DNA from: Aestuariibaculum suncheonense
GTDB taxonomy: Bacteria > Bacteroidota > Bacteroidia > Flavobacteriales > Flavobacteriaceae
Length of the DNA: 64,000 nucleotides
Assembly: GCF_014596935.1 (NCBI RefSeq)
Contig: NZ_JACVXC010000001.1
Span: 368,783-432,782, forward strand
Direction: 5' to 3'
This document shows positions 41,775-52,130 of this stretch, piece after piece (within the stretch, counting starts at the first letter, position 1; every line of letters starts with the position of its first letter). The notes beneath the pieces were generated by a model, which ran no database searches, had not been told where the DNA came from, and worked only from the letters and a program-made list of their open reading frames with translations. Both the position numbers and the translations under genes were made by a program.

Positions 41775-43577
41775 CTATTGGTTTTTTAGTTTTTGAAACT
41801 CTTCTTGAGAAATGGTAAATATAGTTCCGTGTCTTGTTCCTGAGGGAAATTCAATTTTATTAGAGATATCTTCCCAGTGTTTTAAATCGGTTGATTGAAC
41901 TGCGCCATATTTATGATCGGTATATTTATCGAAATATACAATCCATTTTCCATTCATTTTAATGGCTGTTGGTCCTTCTGCCCAGAATTTTCCTGTGATA
42001 GGAGCACTAGCCTCAGAATAAGGACCGTCAATCTCGTCACTAAAAGCAACTTTTAAGTTTTTCTGAACGGGCTTTTTAGTTTCATCCTTTAAAAACATCA
42101 CGTATTTGTTAGTGTCATATTGCTTAATGGTTGCATCTATAACATTAAACCCTGGTTCGTAAAATAGTTTTGTAGGTGTAAAGGTTTCAAAATCTTTGGT
42201 TTTAGTGTAGTACATTCTATGGTTGTATCCTGCGTCTTCAACCGTTTGTGTTTCTGGAAATTTTCCAATAATAGTTGTTGCCCAATAAATCATGTATTCA
42301 CCAGTTTTATTATTGTAAGTAATCTCGGGAGCCCAAGTGTTTCTTGCGCCTTCTTCGTGAGCCATAACCGGAATGAATTTTTGCTTAGACCAGTTAATTA
42401 AATCCTTTGAAGATGCATAACCAATCCCTTTATCTGTCCAACTAACGGTCCAAACCATGTGGTAAAGTCCATTGCCTCCTTTAATAATACAAGGGTCACG
42501 CATCAATTTATCCTTGCCAACTTCAGGTCTTAAAAAAGACGAGTCGTTTTTGAGAGAGGTCCATTTATAGCCATCTTCACTATACGCTAAATGTAAACCG
42601 TCTTCACCATTACCTTTAAAATACGAAAACATGTAAACTGGTTTTTCGGAAATAATTTTATTATCTCTTAGCCAGTTTTCACAGGCTTCAGACCATTGGG
42701 TATGTGTGCCTTTTCTACCTAAACCAAAACCATGACCACCATCTTTATAAATATGTATTTCTGCCGGAACTTTAAGCTTTTTTAAGGCTAAGTAGTAGTT
42801 GATACTGTTTTCAACCGGAACAGCATGGTCGTCGGTAGAGTGAATTAAAATGGTTTGCGGTGTGTTTTCATTGACTTGCTTTTCGTTTGAATATTTTTTA
42901 ATCAATTCTTTTGATGCATTTTTCCCCAACAAGCTCACTTTAGATCCATTATGAGTAATACCGTCTTCCATGGAAATCACTGGATAAATAAGCATTGAAA
43001 AATCTGGTCTAGCACTAATATTATCAGCTTTATAAACTTTATCGTTATAATGTGTGGAAGCTGTTGACGCTAAATGACCACCAGCTGAAAACCCAATAAT
43101 TCCAATTTTGTTAACATCAAGATGCCATTTATCTGCATTTCGACGTAAGGTTCTAATAGCTTCTTGTGCATCCTGTAATGGACCAATGGCTTTATCTTTC
43201 ATAATGGCGTCGCTTGGGAGTCGGTATTTTAAGACAAAAGCAGAAATACCAAGGGAATTTAACCATTCTGCTATTTTATCACCTTCTTTGATGTGTGACA
43301 ACACACTGTAACCCCCTCCAGGACAAACCACAACAGCAGGGGTTTTGGGGGTCGTACTTTCAACCAAAAAAGGTTTAAGAGTAGGAATAGATACTTGTCG
43401 AATAGCATTAGGTGTCCCATTGGAGTCTAATCGGAATTCCTCTTTATAATTTTTATTTTCTATGGCTTCCGGAATTGTCTGCCAAAGCAGCATTTCATCA
43501 TGTTGTGCGAAACTATTAATGGTAAATCCTAAAATTAATCCAACAAATAGAAATGATATGCGGTTTATAGTTTTCAT
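41775..43577 (-). CDS. Esterase fused to a GH43-like beta-propeller
   Basis: The 600-aa secreted protein has a signal peptide to about residue 24. An alpha/beta-hydrolase domain (about 30-310) has oxyanion CPGGGY, nucleophile motif GFSAGG and a final DGGHGFG with the catalytic His, as in acetyl-xylan/pectin-type esterases. A second domain (about 318-600) is a five-bladed propeller with an Asp-rich LMRDPCIIK and WAPEITYN, like GH43. The fusion would deacetylate a side chain and remove a sugar such as arabinose or galactose. It follows the GH43-like gene by 139 bp, possibly still in the operon that begins with GH28. Confidence 0.85.
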   Translation of the reverse strand: MKTINRISFLFVGLILGFTINSFAQHDEMLLWQTIPEAIENKNYKEEFRLDSNGTPNAIRQVSIPTLKPFLVESTTPKTPAVVVCPGGGYSVLSHIKEGDKIAEWLNSLGISAFVLKYRLPSDAIMKDKAIGPLQDAQEAIRTLRRNADKWHLDVNKIGIIGFSAGGHLASTASTHYNDKVYKADNISARPDFSMLIYPVISMEDGITHNGSKVSLLGKNASKELIKKYSNEKQVNENTPQTILIHSTDDHAVPVENSINYYLALKKLKVPAEIHIYKDGGHGFGLGRKGTHTQWSEACENWLRDNKIISEKPVYMFSYFKGNGEDGLHLAYSEDGYKWTSLKNDSSFLRPEVGKDKLMRDPCIIKGGNGLYHMVWTVSWTDKGIGYASSKDLINWSKQKFIPVMAHEEGARNTWAPEITYNNKTGEYMIYWATTIIGKFPETQTVEDAGYNHRMYYTKTKDFETFTPTKLFYEPGFNVIDATIKQYDTNKYVMFLKDETKKPVQKNLKVAFSDEIDGPYSEASAPITGKFWAEGPTAIKMNGKWIVYFDKYTDHKYGAVQSTDLKHWEDISNKIEFPSGTRHGTIFTISQEEFQKLKNQ

Positions 43578-43716
43578 TTTATATAATTTTTAGTAAATGA
43601 TTTTGGGTTTTCAATTTAAGGAATTGTGTGATTTTCGATTAATTTTTTGAGAGAAAGTAATCAAGAGTTATTATTACTTCTTCATGTTTTTAGAAACTTT
43701 TAATTGAATGTTCATT

Positions 43717-45321
43717 TTAATGGGTTTTCATGAATGAAATATCGTCAATCTGGCAATTTGCACCCGCTTGGCCATCGGCATAAAAGCCGATTTCTACTTT
43801 TCCATTTTTTACTTCAATATTGTTAAGAGTAATGGTTGACCAGTTTCCCGTTTTGTTGGTAATAGAAACATGTTTCTCAAACCCACCACTTTCAGCATAC
43901 ATATTTAATATTTTGAAATTGCCATTGGTTTTTATTTTCGCAGTTAAGGTATAGACTCCATCAGGTAATTCAACAGTGGGAGTAGATTCTATAAATTGAA
44001 ATACGTTACGTTTAAAATCAACTTTATCTTCAATATTCAGACTTTTTTCACCAATAACATGTTTACGATCTTCTTGAGTGTTGAAATAATTAATTTGAGG
44101 TGATTCGGAATCTCCAACTAGAATAGCATTCCCCTGATATACTTGCGTTATCCATCCGGTAATATGTTCCTGAATAGGTTTTTCTGGAGAAGGAATAGCT
44201 CTTCTGTCGGCTTCAAAACTTGAGTTTTTAACATAATTATTATCGCTGGCAATCTGCCATTCACCGGTAGATGCATTTAAGTTCCATGAATTTAGTGAGT
44301 TGAAAACAGGGGTGTCATCTTCAAAAGACAAAGGCATCCATTGGTTATAACCCAACCCATTGCCTGCAAAATTAGCCCAGCGATCGCCACAATAAACTAC
44401 AGTTTCCTGTTTGCTTCCTTTTACGTTTATAAAAAATCCGGTTTGTGTAATATGCGCAAAGTCGTCCATACAGCCTGGTGTGACCAACATTTCGTTAGTT
44501 GGGGTGTAGGGACCTTTAATGTTTTCGGCAACCAGATAATAGGCATATGATGAATCCCAGCCATAAAGATTTGATGCAAATACATAATACTTGTTATTGT
44601 ATTTAAACATGCAGTTACCCTCACGTCCTTTGCCTTTGTAAATTTGAGTGCAATCCAGTAAGTCTACTTTTCCGTTTTTTATGCCAATTTCTGAAATGTA
44701 TATTTTGTTACGTCCGCGTCCGTAAGAATATACCAGATACGATTTTCCGGTGTCGTAATCAGTGAAAACGGTTTGGTCGCCGGTATTTGATGTGCCAATC
44801 ATTTCTGTCATATCTAGACGTCGGTGCCATTTAAAGTTTCCGTTAGGCACATCGGATAATGCAATTAAAACACCTGCATTATGCTGAATAAACAAAGCAT
44901 ATTGTTTCATTTCAGGAACATAAACAACACCCAATCTCCCCATCCAACGCGTGTTTTTATCATATGATAAGGCTTCGGCTTTCTCCAATACGCTATTTTC
45001 AAATGTCCAGTTGACTAAATCTTTAGAACTGTAACAGGTGACAGCAACAAAATTGTCTTTAGGTTGTGTGTATGATGGGTCTTTGCGGTATAATTCGGCT
45101 TCTTTGTAATATGCACCATACCAATAGTAAGTGTCTTCGCCGGTTTTCGGATTGGGGAAGATGAAAATACCACCACCCTGACTATAAATAGGTTTTCCGT
45201 CAACGGTGTTCCAAAAGGTATCGTTTTTAATGTTTTTGAACTGGGCATATACAATTAAGTTCATCAATAAGATTGATGAACTTAAAAGTTTTTTAATAGT
45301 AATAAATTCAATTTTCAACAT
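43717..45321 (-). CDS. GH43-like (exo-galactanase-type) enzyme with C-terminal sugar-binding-like domain
   Basis: The 534-aa secreted protein has a signal peptide to about residue 26. Its N-terminal propeller starts GGGIFIFPNPKTGEDTYYWYG, resembling the GH43 branch of exo-beta-1,3-galactanases, with SSKDLVNWTFE and EGNCMFKYNNKYYVFAS. The C-terminal region (about 365-534) is a jelly-roll carbohydrate-binding-like domain (VKNSSFEADRR; QIDDISF). It would trim galactan side chains of RG-I or arabinogalactan. It lies 18 bp downstream of GH105 in the minus-strand operon. Linkage specificity cannot be fixed from sequence. Confidence 0.8.
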   Translation of the reverse strand: MLKIEFITIKKLLSSSILLMNLIVYAQFKNIKNDTFWNTVDGKPIYSQGGGIFIFPNPKTGEDTYYWYGAYYKEAELYRKDPSYTQPKDNFVAVTCYSSKDLVNWTFENSVLEKAEALSYDKNTRWMGRLGVVYVPEMKQYALFIQHNAGVLIALSDVPNGNFKWHRRLDMTEMIGTSNTGDQTVFTDYDTGKSYLVYSYGRGRNKIYISEIGIKNGKVDLLDCTQIYKGKGREGNCMFKYNNKYYVFASNLYGWDSSYAYYLVAENIKGPYTPTNEMLVTPGCMDDFAHITQTGFFINVKGSKQETVVYCGDRWANFAGNGLGYNQWMPLSFEDDTPVFNSLNSWNLNASTGEWQIASDNNYVKNSSFEADRRAIPSPEKPIQEHITGWITQVYQGNAILVGDSESPQINYFNTQEDRKHVIGEKSLNIEDKVDFKRNVFQFIESTPTVELPDGVYTLTAKIKTNGNFKILNMYAESGGFEKHVSITNKTGNWSTITLNNIEVKNGKVEIGFYADGQAGANCQIDDISFMKTH

Positions 45322-45339
45322 AAGAAAGGGGAAACTTAA

Positions 45340-46464
45340 TTACTTCATTCTATAAATTTCAGCACCGGCTAAAAGAAAACATCCTAAACCATAATCTTCG
45401 AAATCCGGAACTTTGGTGTATGATAAAGGCATACCATCTTTAGGTTCTTTTCCTGTAGATTGTAAATAACCAAGGAATCCGTTGTCGTTCAATGCTTCGT
45501 GAATAATGCCATTCCAGCCTTTTTCAATAACCGGGAGGTATTTGTCTTTACTTAAAAACCCATTATTAATGCCGTAAGCCATTCCGTAAATAAATAAAGC
45601 CGTCCCAGAAGTTTCTTTGCCACCAAAATGCGAAGCATCGTGTAAGCTTACGTTCCAAAACCCATCATTACGCTGAATAGGTACTAAGGCTTCGGCCATA
45701 GCTTTTAAATCTTTAATATATTGATCGCGGTGTGGTGCGTCTTCAGGAATAATTGATAACACCTTTGCCAAGGCACCAATAACCCAGCCGTTACCACGAC
45801 TCCAGTAACAATCTTCTCCATTAGGTTCTGTGTAAGGCGGATCGAAATCGGCATCGCGCCACCATAGACCATCTTTAGGATTGTAAAGTCCGTTGTCGCC
45901 ATGTTTATCTCTGGTATACATATACATCTCGTACATTTTTTCGAAGTAGCGATTATCGTTTTCTAAAACGCCTAATTTGGCAAATACAGGCATCCCCATT
46001 TGAATGGCATCAATCCACGACCAGTCATCTAATTGAGGTGTGTTTAATAACATGTTTATACAAGCCTTTGTGTTTCTTAGTTTTTTGGAATCAGGCTCTA
46101 AATTGTATAAGTCGATATAGGTTTGAGCCGCACAATAATCGTCTGCATTTCTATTGGCATTGCCGTTTCTAAAACCCCAGTTATGAAATTCTGCCCAATC
46201 ATAAGCATAGTTGTAGTAAGCTTCATCTGGATAAATTTCATACAATGCCATGAGCCCTTCATAATACACGCCACGCGTCCAAATGTTACTTGGACGTTCT
46301 TTATTTGTGATAATCGTTTTGCCCACGTCTTGCCATTTTTCCATAAAATATTTGTTGGCAAGTTGCATGTCTTCTAAGACTTCTTTTTTGTTGAATGGTT
46401 GCTGAGCCAAACTTAATCCTGAAATTAAAAGTCCTAAGCTGAGTGATAAAAAATACTTTTTCAT
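45340..46464 (-). CDS. GH105 unsaturated rhamnogalacturonyl hydrolase
   Basis: The 374-aa protein has a signal peptide to about 20 (LSLAQ). The alpha6/alpha6 barrel is typical of GH105 (YteR/YesR): RGVYYEGLMALYEIYPDEAYYNYAYDWAEFHNW split across helices, the catalytic Asp in NADDYCAAQTY, and WSRGNGWVIGALAK. It hydrates and releases the unsaturated galacturonate at the non-reducing end of oligosaccharides made by PL4 lyase. It lies 12 bp downstream of GH106. Confidence 0.95.
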   Translation of the reverse strand: MKKYFLSLSLGLLISGLSLAQQPFNKKEVLEDMQLANKYFMEKWQDVGKTIITNKERPSNIWTRGVYYEGLMALYEIYPDEAYYNYAYDWAEFHNWGFRNGNANRNADDYCAAQTYIDLYNLEPDSKKLRNTKACINMLLNTPQLDDWSWIDAIQMGMPVFAKLGVLENDNRYFEKMYEMYMYTRDKHGDNGLYNPKDGLWWRDADFDPPYTEPNGEDCYWSRGNGWVIGALAKVLSIIPEDAPHRDQYIKDLKAMAEALVPIQRNDGFWNVSLHDASHFGGKETSGTALFIYGMAYGINNGFLSKDKYLPVIEKGWNGIIHEALNDNGFLGYLQSTGKEPKDGMPLSYTKVPDFEDYGLGCFLLAGAEIYRMK

Positions 46465-46476
46465 ATGGTACGTTTA

Positions 46477-49200
46477 TTAGTATATTGTCTTTTTTAAAGG
46501 AGTTAAGGTTACTGGGCCTAAAAGTCCTGAAGGTATCGGGCTCCAAAGGGTGGCGTCGAATTTTTGATAATCTTTATTAACCATGTTAATTTCGTAAAAG
46601 ATTTTCCATTCTTCGCCTCTTAATTCTTTAGCACGAATACGGTTTGCAGGTAAATTGGTAACCTCTATTTTTAATTCGTTTGTTCCTTTTTTTAGTTCAC
46701 CTAATTGAATGTTGAAAGGAGCTGACCAGACATCACCAATTAAGGTGCCATTCAGCCAAACCTTAGCACTTTCTCTAACATCGCCTAAGTTGAGTTTCCA
46801 GTTATCGGCATCAATTTTTGGAGTATCGAATTGGATGGAATAAGAAGCCGATCCAGAAAAACCTTCGGCCTCAGGATTTAAATTGGTCCATGATTGTAAT
46901 GAATCTATTGTTGCTGAGGCAGGAAGTTGTGGACCGCCTTTTTCAAAATTGATGTTCCAGGTTCCTGTTAATGGAATCGCTTCCGCGGAAGCTTCAAAAT
47001 AATTCCAGTCTTTTTGAGACTTGCTGTTTTCAGTTTTTAAAATATAAGATTTGCCGGGTTCAATTTGAAGTTTTACTAGGGTTCTGTTTTCTTCTTTTTT
47101 AACAATGGCATTTCCAACGTTGCGCGTTAACGGATCTAAAATAATAACTTCTTTATAGCCAATAGCAATAGGAACAAAGTCGTCTATAGTTTTAGATGTA
47201 TGATTAACAATATAGTATATTTTTTCACCATTACTATCTCTTCTAATGAATTTCAAGCCGGTTTCAACTAAAGTTTCTGGGTTTACATTCGCCGCTTTTA
47301 AATCGATGAATAAATTTGTTGTTGGTTGAAATACGTTTTCATTATTTGAAATTAAATCTGATAGCTCTTTATTTTGATTTTCATAGTTATTAAACCCTGG
47401 AACCGATTCCGGAAGACCTTCAAAAATAATATGTGCACCAGACTGTTTTAATTCCATTAACTTCCTTAAGGTTTCAAGTGGCATAAATTCAGAATCGGGA
47501 ACGACTAAGGATTTGTAAGTTCCGCCCGGTAAAACAATAAGTCCATCTTTAACAGAAGATTTAGCAATAAATTCATCTGAAATAAAATCAGCGTTATAGC
47601 CTTTTCTCATTAAACTTTTACATGTTTTATAAAATGGTGTGTCGTGAAGCCATTCGTCTAAAGAGTGAATTTTAAACTGAAAGAATAAAGTGTTGTTTAA
47701 GTTTTTCCCCCAAGTATCGTAGATAGGCCAGTACAGCAAAGTTTCGTTGTCCGGTTGCCCGGATTGAAGCATGGATTGACAATTTGAAATATATGAAAAC
47801 AGCGATGGCACGTCTTCCCAAATAGTGTTATTCGGGTTGAAATTAACCGATGCATAGAATTTCCATCCCGGCCAAGCCGCGCGTTCTGGCGAGTAGGTGG
47901 AACCATGCAAAAATACGTGGTTAATGCCGTTAAGCATTAAATCTTCTACCTCAGGTTTACATTGTGATAAAGCGGTTTTAAAGTGGTCGCGTAGCCAGGT
48001 AAAGGTTTCCGATGAGGTTAAGGGTTTGCCGGCAATATGGGCTGCCGAAGACGAGAATTTTAACATCACCGGGTCGGCATCACCTTCACGAATATCGTCT
48101 AATTCACGTCTAAACCCAGGAATGTCATAAGGCATAGAACCAAAAGTTTCACATTCCGGAATATCAGCCGAAGCATATAAATCTATAAGGTTTCCAGGCG
48201 AGCCATGCGCTTGTAATTTTGTTTTGAATTGTTTTGAGTTTGCCCATTCAGTCCACGGTATATCAAATTGATTCAGTAATAAATCTGATAAGGTTTCTCG
48301 GTAATCACTTTTAATTCGGTTGCTAATATCACTATTGGTCGTATCTAAAAGTTGTTGTAAATACGGCAATACATCATAACCTCGACGTGTTTTAAAAGCT
48401 TCAAAAAACTCAGGTGTAAATGTGGTATCATACACTTCGTAACTATCATTGAAAATAGCACGGATTTTTCCGTCGAATCCAGTTAAAGCTTCATTGAAAG
48501 GTACGACGTATTCATTTAAAGCATCGGTAGAGTAGTGGTCTAAGGTATAACCGCTGCCACCTGGCGCTGCACGTTTTACTTGCTGACGTGTTTTTCCGCT
48601 AAATACAGCATAAATTGTGACATCAGTATCCAGTACTTGCTGGTTTAATATGGGTCTTATTTCTCGAGTATTTCCATCCTTATCAAAAGCCACAACATGT
48701 AATAATTTTGCTAAACCCAGCTGTTTTTTATCTTTGAATTCTATTTTATTATTAAAAACTGTACCCTCTTTAACAACATATTTTTCTATTAATAATTGGG
48801 TAGCGGCATGCTCGGGTGTTACTTGCGGTCCTCCATAAGGCCAGCCTGTTCCTAAAACCATATCGACACCCATATTCAGACTGTCGGCAATATGAATTGT
48901 ATAATCCAGAATATCCATGTATTTAGGGGACAAGAAGTCGATAAAGTTTTCTTCTTCACCTTTAACACCATAAATCGGGGTGATTTCAACACCGCCTAAT
49001 CCTGCTTTTTCAAAAGCAATTAAATGTGATTTAATGTTTGGTTTATCGACTGCACTTCCCATCCACCACCAACGCGTCCAGGGTTTGGTCGTATTGGTTT
49101 GTTCAGGCCAGGGTGATTCGTAGTTTGTGGTTTTATTATTACAATTAAGTAGCGTAAAGTACGTCAAAAATAGGAGGATATATGTCGATTGAATTTTCAT
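46477..49200 (-). CDS. GH106 alpha-L-rhamnosidase lipoprotein
   Basis: The 907-aa lipoprotein has a lipobox-like LLNC (Cys about 20), and the family start RWWWMGSAVDKPNIKSHL and GLGGVEITPIYG, typical of GH106. A central barrel and a C-terminal galactose-binding-like sandwich (about 755-890; AKVWLNGTLIGDVWSAPF) follow. It would remove terminal alpha-L-rhamnose from RG-I oligosaccharides. Rhamnose released here suits the mutarotase encoded at 54541. Confidence 0.95.
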   Translation of the reverse strand: MKIQSTYILLFLTYFTLLNCNNKTTNYESPWPEQTNTTKPWTRWWWMGSAVDKPNIKSHLIAFEKAGLGGVEITPIYGVKGEEENFIDFLSPKYMDILDYTIHIADSLNMGVDMVLGTGWPYGGPQVTPEHAATQLLIEKYVVKEGTVFNNKIEFKDKKQLGLAKLLHVVAFDKDGNTREIRPILNQQVLDTDVTIYAVFSGKTRQQVKRAAPGGSGYTLDHYSTDALNEYVVPFNEALTGFDGKIRAIFNDSYEVYDTTFTPEFFEAFKTRRGYDVLPYLQQLLDTTNSDISNRIKSDYRETLSDLLLNQFDIPWTEWANSKQFKTKLQAHGSPGNLIDLYASADIPECETFGSMPYDIPGFRRELDDIREGDADPVMLKFSSSAAHIAGKPLTSSETFTWLRDHFKTALSQCKPEVEDLMLNGINHVFLHGSTYSPERAAWPGWKFYASVNFNPNNTIWEDVPSLFSYISNCQSMLQSGQPDNETLLYWPIYDTWGKNLNNTLFFQFKIHSLDEWLHDTPFYKTCKSLMRKGYNADFISDEFIAKSSVKDGLIVLPGGTYKSLVVPDSEFMPLETLRKLMELKQSGAHIIFEGLPESVPGFNNYENQNKELSDLISNNENVFQPTTNLFIDLKAANVNPETLVETGLKFIRRDSNGEKIYYIVNHTSKTIDDFVPIAIGYKEVIILDPLTRNVGNAIVKKEENRTLVKLQIEPGKSYILKTENSKSQKDWNYFEASAEAIPLTGTWNINFEKGGPQLPASATIDSLQSWTNLNPEAEGFSGSASYSIQFDTPKIDADNWKLNLGDVRESAKVWLNGTLIGDVWSAPFNIQLGELKKGTNELKIEVTNLPANRIRAKELRGEEWKIFYEINMVNKDYQKFDATLWSPIPSGLLGPVTLTPLKKTIY

Positions 49201-49221
49201 GGAAACTTGTAAAATATAGGT

Positions 49222-50490
49222 TTAGTTTAATGTTGATGTTTTGGCGATATCGACTGCGTAAATTTGAGAACTTCCTTCAAAGTTAGCTCTAAAGATAATT
49301 TGTTTTCCGTTAGGAGAAAAATGCACATTAGGCTCTAAATCGTAGTTGTGATGTTTCATATTAACCAGTTTTTCAGAAACTAGACTGTCTCCTTTTGGAG
49401 TGAAATGATATAACCACATTCCGTCTTTAGCACGTGCTACCTGACCTGGATCACCACCATCACCGGTAAATGTTTTTTGGTCAGGTGAAATGTTGTAATG
49501 AATAGACCATTCATCTCTTTTTAGTGCGTAGCGTGTTTCTTTATCTGTTTCTAGATTTTTTCCAGAGAGATAAAAAGTAACGCTTCGCGGAATTTGTAAA
49601 TCAAACCAAATGGTGTTTCCGTCAGGGCTGAAAAATTCATGACCCGCAATTTCTCGTTCCACGGTTCTTTTGTGTATTAATGTGGTGTCTTTCGTTTTTA
49701 TGTTGATGTTCCAGATGCGGTCAACCTTATGCCATGGGCCTTCGTGACAATACATTAACAAATCTGGGTTAGTTGGTGAAAACTGAATATGGTTTAACCA
49801 GGCATTTTCAGAGTATATATCCTTAAATTCTTTAGTGTTTACATTAATGGTAATAAGGCTTCGTTCTAATTTTGCTTCGTAAACCTTATCAAAATAACTG
49901 GATTTTTTAGGGTTCTTTTTAAAGATTTCGTTTTCTTCTTTGGTAATTAAAGCACTGCCGAGTAAGGTTTCATCTGCATTTAAAGTGGTTACAGAACCAA
50001 TAACATCATCATTAAATTTATAGATGAATTCGGTTTTTTGGGTGTCGATATGGGTAGTAAATACACTGTCTTTAATCATATAAAAGACTTTTCTCGATCT
50101 CGGTCCGATAATTTCTCCGCGTTTATTTCCAGGTTTATCAGTAATTTGAAGAACTTTTTTTGTGTTTAGATTCACAGTGAAAAATTGATTTCCTGTTTCA
50201 GAAGAACCAGAAAAAATCATTAAATCTTCAGTTCCGTCTTCCGATTTTAAAAACGGGTTATTATGAAAGTAAAAGCTACGGTTGTCTCCGGGTCTGTCGA
50301 CTAGTTTTTCAACTTTATGACCAGTAGTAGAATCGATCCAAACTTTGGCTAATGAACTTTCCTTACCAGTTTCCATTAAAGGAAAAGTGCTGGTCGTTAA
50401 ATCTTTTGATGTTTTGTTTTCGGAGGTATTGCTCTTGCATGAAAAATGCAGAAGTAATAACCCTGTTAATAGAATATTTAAAGGTCTCAT
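49222..50490 (-). CDS. PL22-like oligogalacturonate lyase lipoprotein
   Basis: The 422-aa lipoprotein (Cys about 18 in LLHFSC) has a seven-bladed propeller with WIDSTTGHKVEKLVDRPGDNRS, SYFDKVYEAKL, MYCHEGPWHKVDRIW and GHEFFSPDGNTIWFD. These match oligogalacturonide lyases of PL22, including conserved His residues that hold the metal. It splits unsaturated or saturated oligogalacturonates to dimers and monomers, probably in the periplasm. It lies 59 bp after GH28. Confidence 0.9.
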   Translation of the reverse strand: MRPLNILLTGLLLLHFSCKSNTSENKTSKDLTTSTFPLMETGKESSLAKVWIDSTTGHKVEKLVDRPGDNRSFYFHNNPFLKSEDGTEDLMIFSGSSETGNQFFTVNLNTKKVLQITDKPGNKRGEIIGPRSRKVFYMIKDSVFTTHIDTQKTEFIYKFNDDVIGSVTTLNADETLLGSALITKEENEIFKKNPKKSSYFDKVYEAKLERSLITINVNTKEFKDIYSENAWLNHIQFSPTNPDLLMYCHEGPWHKVDRIWNINIKTKDTTLIHKRTVEREIAGHEFFSPDGNTIWFDLQIPRSVTFYLSGKNLETDKETRYALKRDEWSIHYNISPDQKTFTGDGGDPGQVARAKDGMWLYHFTPKGDSLVSEKLVNMKHHNYDLEPNVHFSPNGKQIIFRANFEGSSQIYAVDIAKTSTLN

Positions 50491-50549
50491 TGGTTTAGTT
50501 TTAGTTGAAGGAGTTGGTTTTATGTTTTCATTTGTAATTAAATCAATTA

Positions 50550-51917
50550 TTAATTTTCCATAAAATTAATTACGTTTTCATGGATATGTTTTTCCTTTAG
50601 GATGTTGTCTACTGATACATTTTTGAGAAAAACATTCTCGATAGGAAGCTCTGCCTGACCAAATATTTTTGATAGATATTCGGTTTCTGTTGCCGATACA
50701 TTTTTTAGGTAAACATCACTAATCGGTGTTAGTCTTCTTTCAATAGTCGGTACTAAATCCCTCCATTGGTAAACTACATCGGTTTCTATACCTAAAACAC
50801 CATTGGCGATTTTACCTGCTTTTATGTTTTCAACAAAAATGTTCTTGACATAACCGCCACGACGTTCGTTAGTTTTTATAAATACCAGATGAAACATTTT
50901 CGCCCCTTCAATCACATTACAGTTGTCTACAAAAACATTTTCTATACCCCCTGAAAGTTCACTGCCAATAGCCACCAATTGATGACCGTTTTTCATTGTG
51001 CAATTTCGCATGACAATGTTTTTTGAAGGCGTATTTAAGCGCCAGGCATCCTGATTTCTGCCAGATTTTATGGCAATGGCATCGTCACCTTGGTCGAAAA
51101 CGCAGTTTTCAATCAATACGTTTTCACTCATTTCGGGGTCAACACCATCGTTGTTATGTCCGTGAGCATACACATTCAAATTTCTAATCACAACATCTTT
51201 TGAAAGGTAGGGGTGAATGGTCCAAAACGGACTGTTTTCAATAGAAATACCTTCTAATAAAATGTTTCGACTTCTGTTGAACTGAATAAACTGCGGACGA
51301 AAATGAGCTGAGTCGTTTACCATTTGACGTTCTTCAACAGGCTTATTATAGGATGCCAAATTGTAAAGGCGCTTTAAGCTATTCATATGAGGCTCTGGAC
51401 GCGGAAACCAGGTTTCCCAAACATCCATTTTGGCTTTTAATTTACCTTGGCCAGTGATGGCTATATTTTTACATTGATAGGCATAAATAAGCGGAGAGTA
51501 ATTGTAGCATTCCATGCCTTCCCAAGTTGTGTTTACAGCTGGTAGATAATCTTCAGGAGCTTCAGAAAATAATAAAACAGAACCTTTATTTAAATGTAGA
51601 TTAACATTGCTTTTTAGATGAATGGTTTTTGTAATCCATTCGCCTTCAGGGATAACCACAATACCACCGCCAATTTTATTAGCTTCACTAATAGCGTCTG
51701 AAATAGCTTTCGAGTTTAGTTCTTTATTGCCCTTAACAGCTCCAAAATTGGTGATGTCAAATTGTTCACATTTGTTAAAGTCAGGAACTGTAATTGCAGG
51801 CATTTTAAAAGGAGCTTCTACTTCGATTTTAGAAGTTTGTACAGGGTAAGTTTGCTCTCTACATGAAGTAAAAAGGAAAACAGAGGCTATTAAATAGACG
51901 TAAGCGATTTTGGTCAT
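50550..51917 (-). CDS. GH28 polygalacturonase-like lipoprotein
   Basis: The 455-aa lipoprotein (lipobox LFTSC) has a right-handed parallel beta-helix with the GH28 core: NNDGVDPEMSENVLIENC, DQGDDAIAIKSGRN with the catalytic Asp pair, and GHQLVAIGSELSGG holding the conserved His. It hydrolyses alpha-1,4-galacturonan or RG-type galacturonosyl bonds. It is the first gene of the minus-strand operon GH28-PL22-GH106-GH105-GH43, with an ACAGGATA operator upstream. Confidence 0.95.
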   Translation of the reverse strand: MTKIAYVYLIASVFLFTSCREQTYPVQTSKIEVEAPFKMPAITVPDFNKCEQFDITNFGAVKGNKELNSKAISDAISEANKIGGGIVVIPEGEWITKTIHLKSNVNLHLNKGSVLLFSEAPEDYLPAVNTTWEGMECYNYSPLIYAYQCKNIAITGQGKLKAKMDVWETWFPRPEPHMNSLKRLYNLASYNKPVEERQMVNDSAHFRPQFIQFNRSRNILLEGISIENSPFWTIHPYLSKDVVIRNLNVYAHGHNNDGVDPEMSENVLIENCVFDQGDDAIAIKSGRNQDAWRLNTPSKNIVMRNCTMKNGHQLVAIGSELSGGIENVFVDNCNVIEGAKMFHLVFIKTNERRGGYVKNIFVENIKAGKIANGVLGIETDVVYQWRDLVPTIERRLTPISDVYLKNVSATETEYLSKIFGQAELPIENVFLKNVSVDNILKEKHIHENVINFMEN

Positions 51918-51946
51918 TAATAATGGTTATTTGTTTAATTGGATAG

Positions 51947-51992
51947 TAAAAGTATTTTTTACGTTTATAAATAGTATCCTGTAGCGTCCTGT
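51947..51992 (-). promoter_or_regulatory. Tandem ACAGGATA-type operator and promoter of the GH28 operon
   Basis: On the gene strand ACAGGACGCTACAGGATA (51975-51992) lies 20 bp upstream of the -7 box TACTTTTA (51947-51954). Confidence 0.8.
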
Positions 51993-52048
51993 TTTTGTTG
52001 GGAATACGAGATGTGAAAGGTTGATTTTTGCGAAAGGAATGAAATATT

Positions 52049-52094
52049 GCAGCATACCACAGGATACTATTCCATAATCAAACAGATATCTTTA
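52049..52094 (+). promoter_or_regulatory. Tandem ACAGGATA-type operator and promoter of the sulfatase operon
   Basis: GCAGCATACCACAGGATA (52049-52066) lies 20 bp upstream of the -7 box TATCTTTA (52087-52094). The left half-site is degenerate, while the right is perfect. It is divergent from the GH28 promoter. Confidence 0.78.
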
Positions 52095-52130
52095 TCTTCC
52101 AACTAACTTTTTAAAACATAATTAATATTC

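Noticed and set aside
39298-49000. Numerous open frames opposite the polysaccharide genes
   Set aside because: They lie fully inside well-supported genes, lack recognisable domains and have no promoters of their own.
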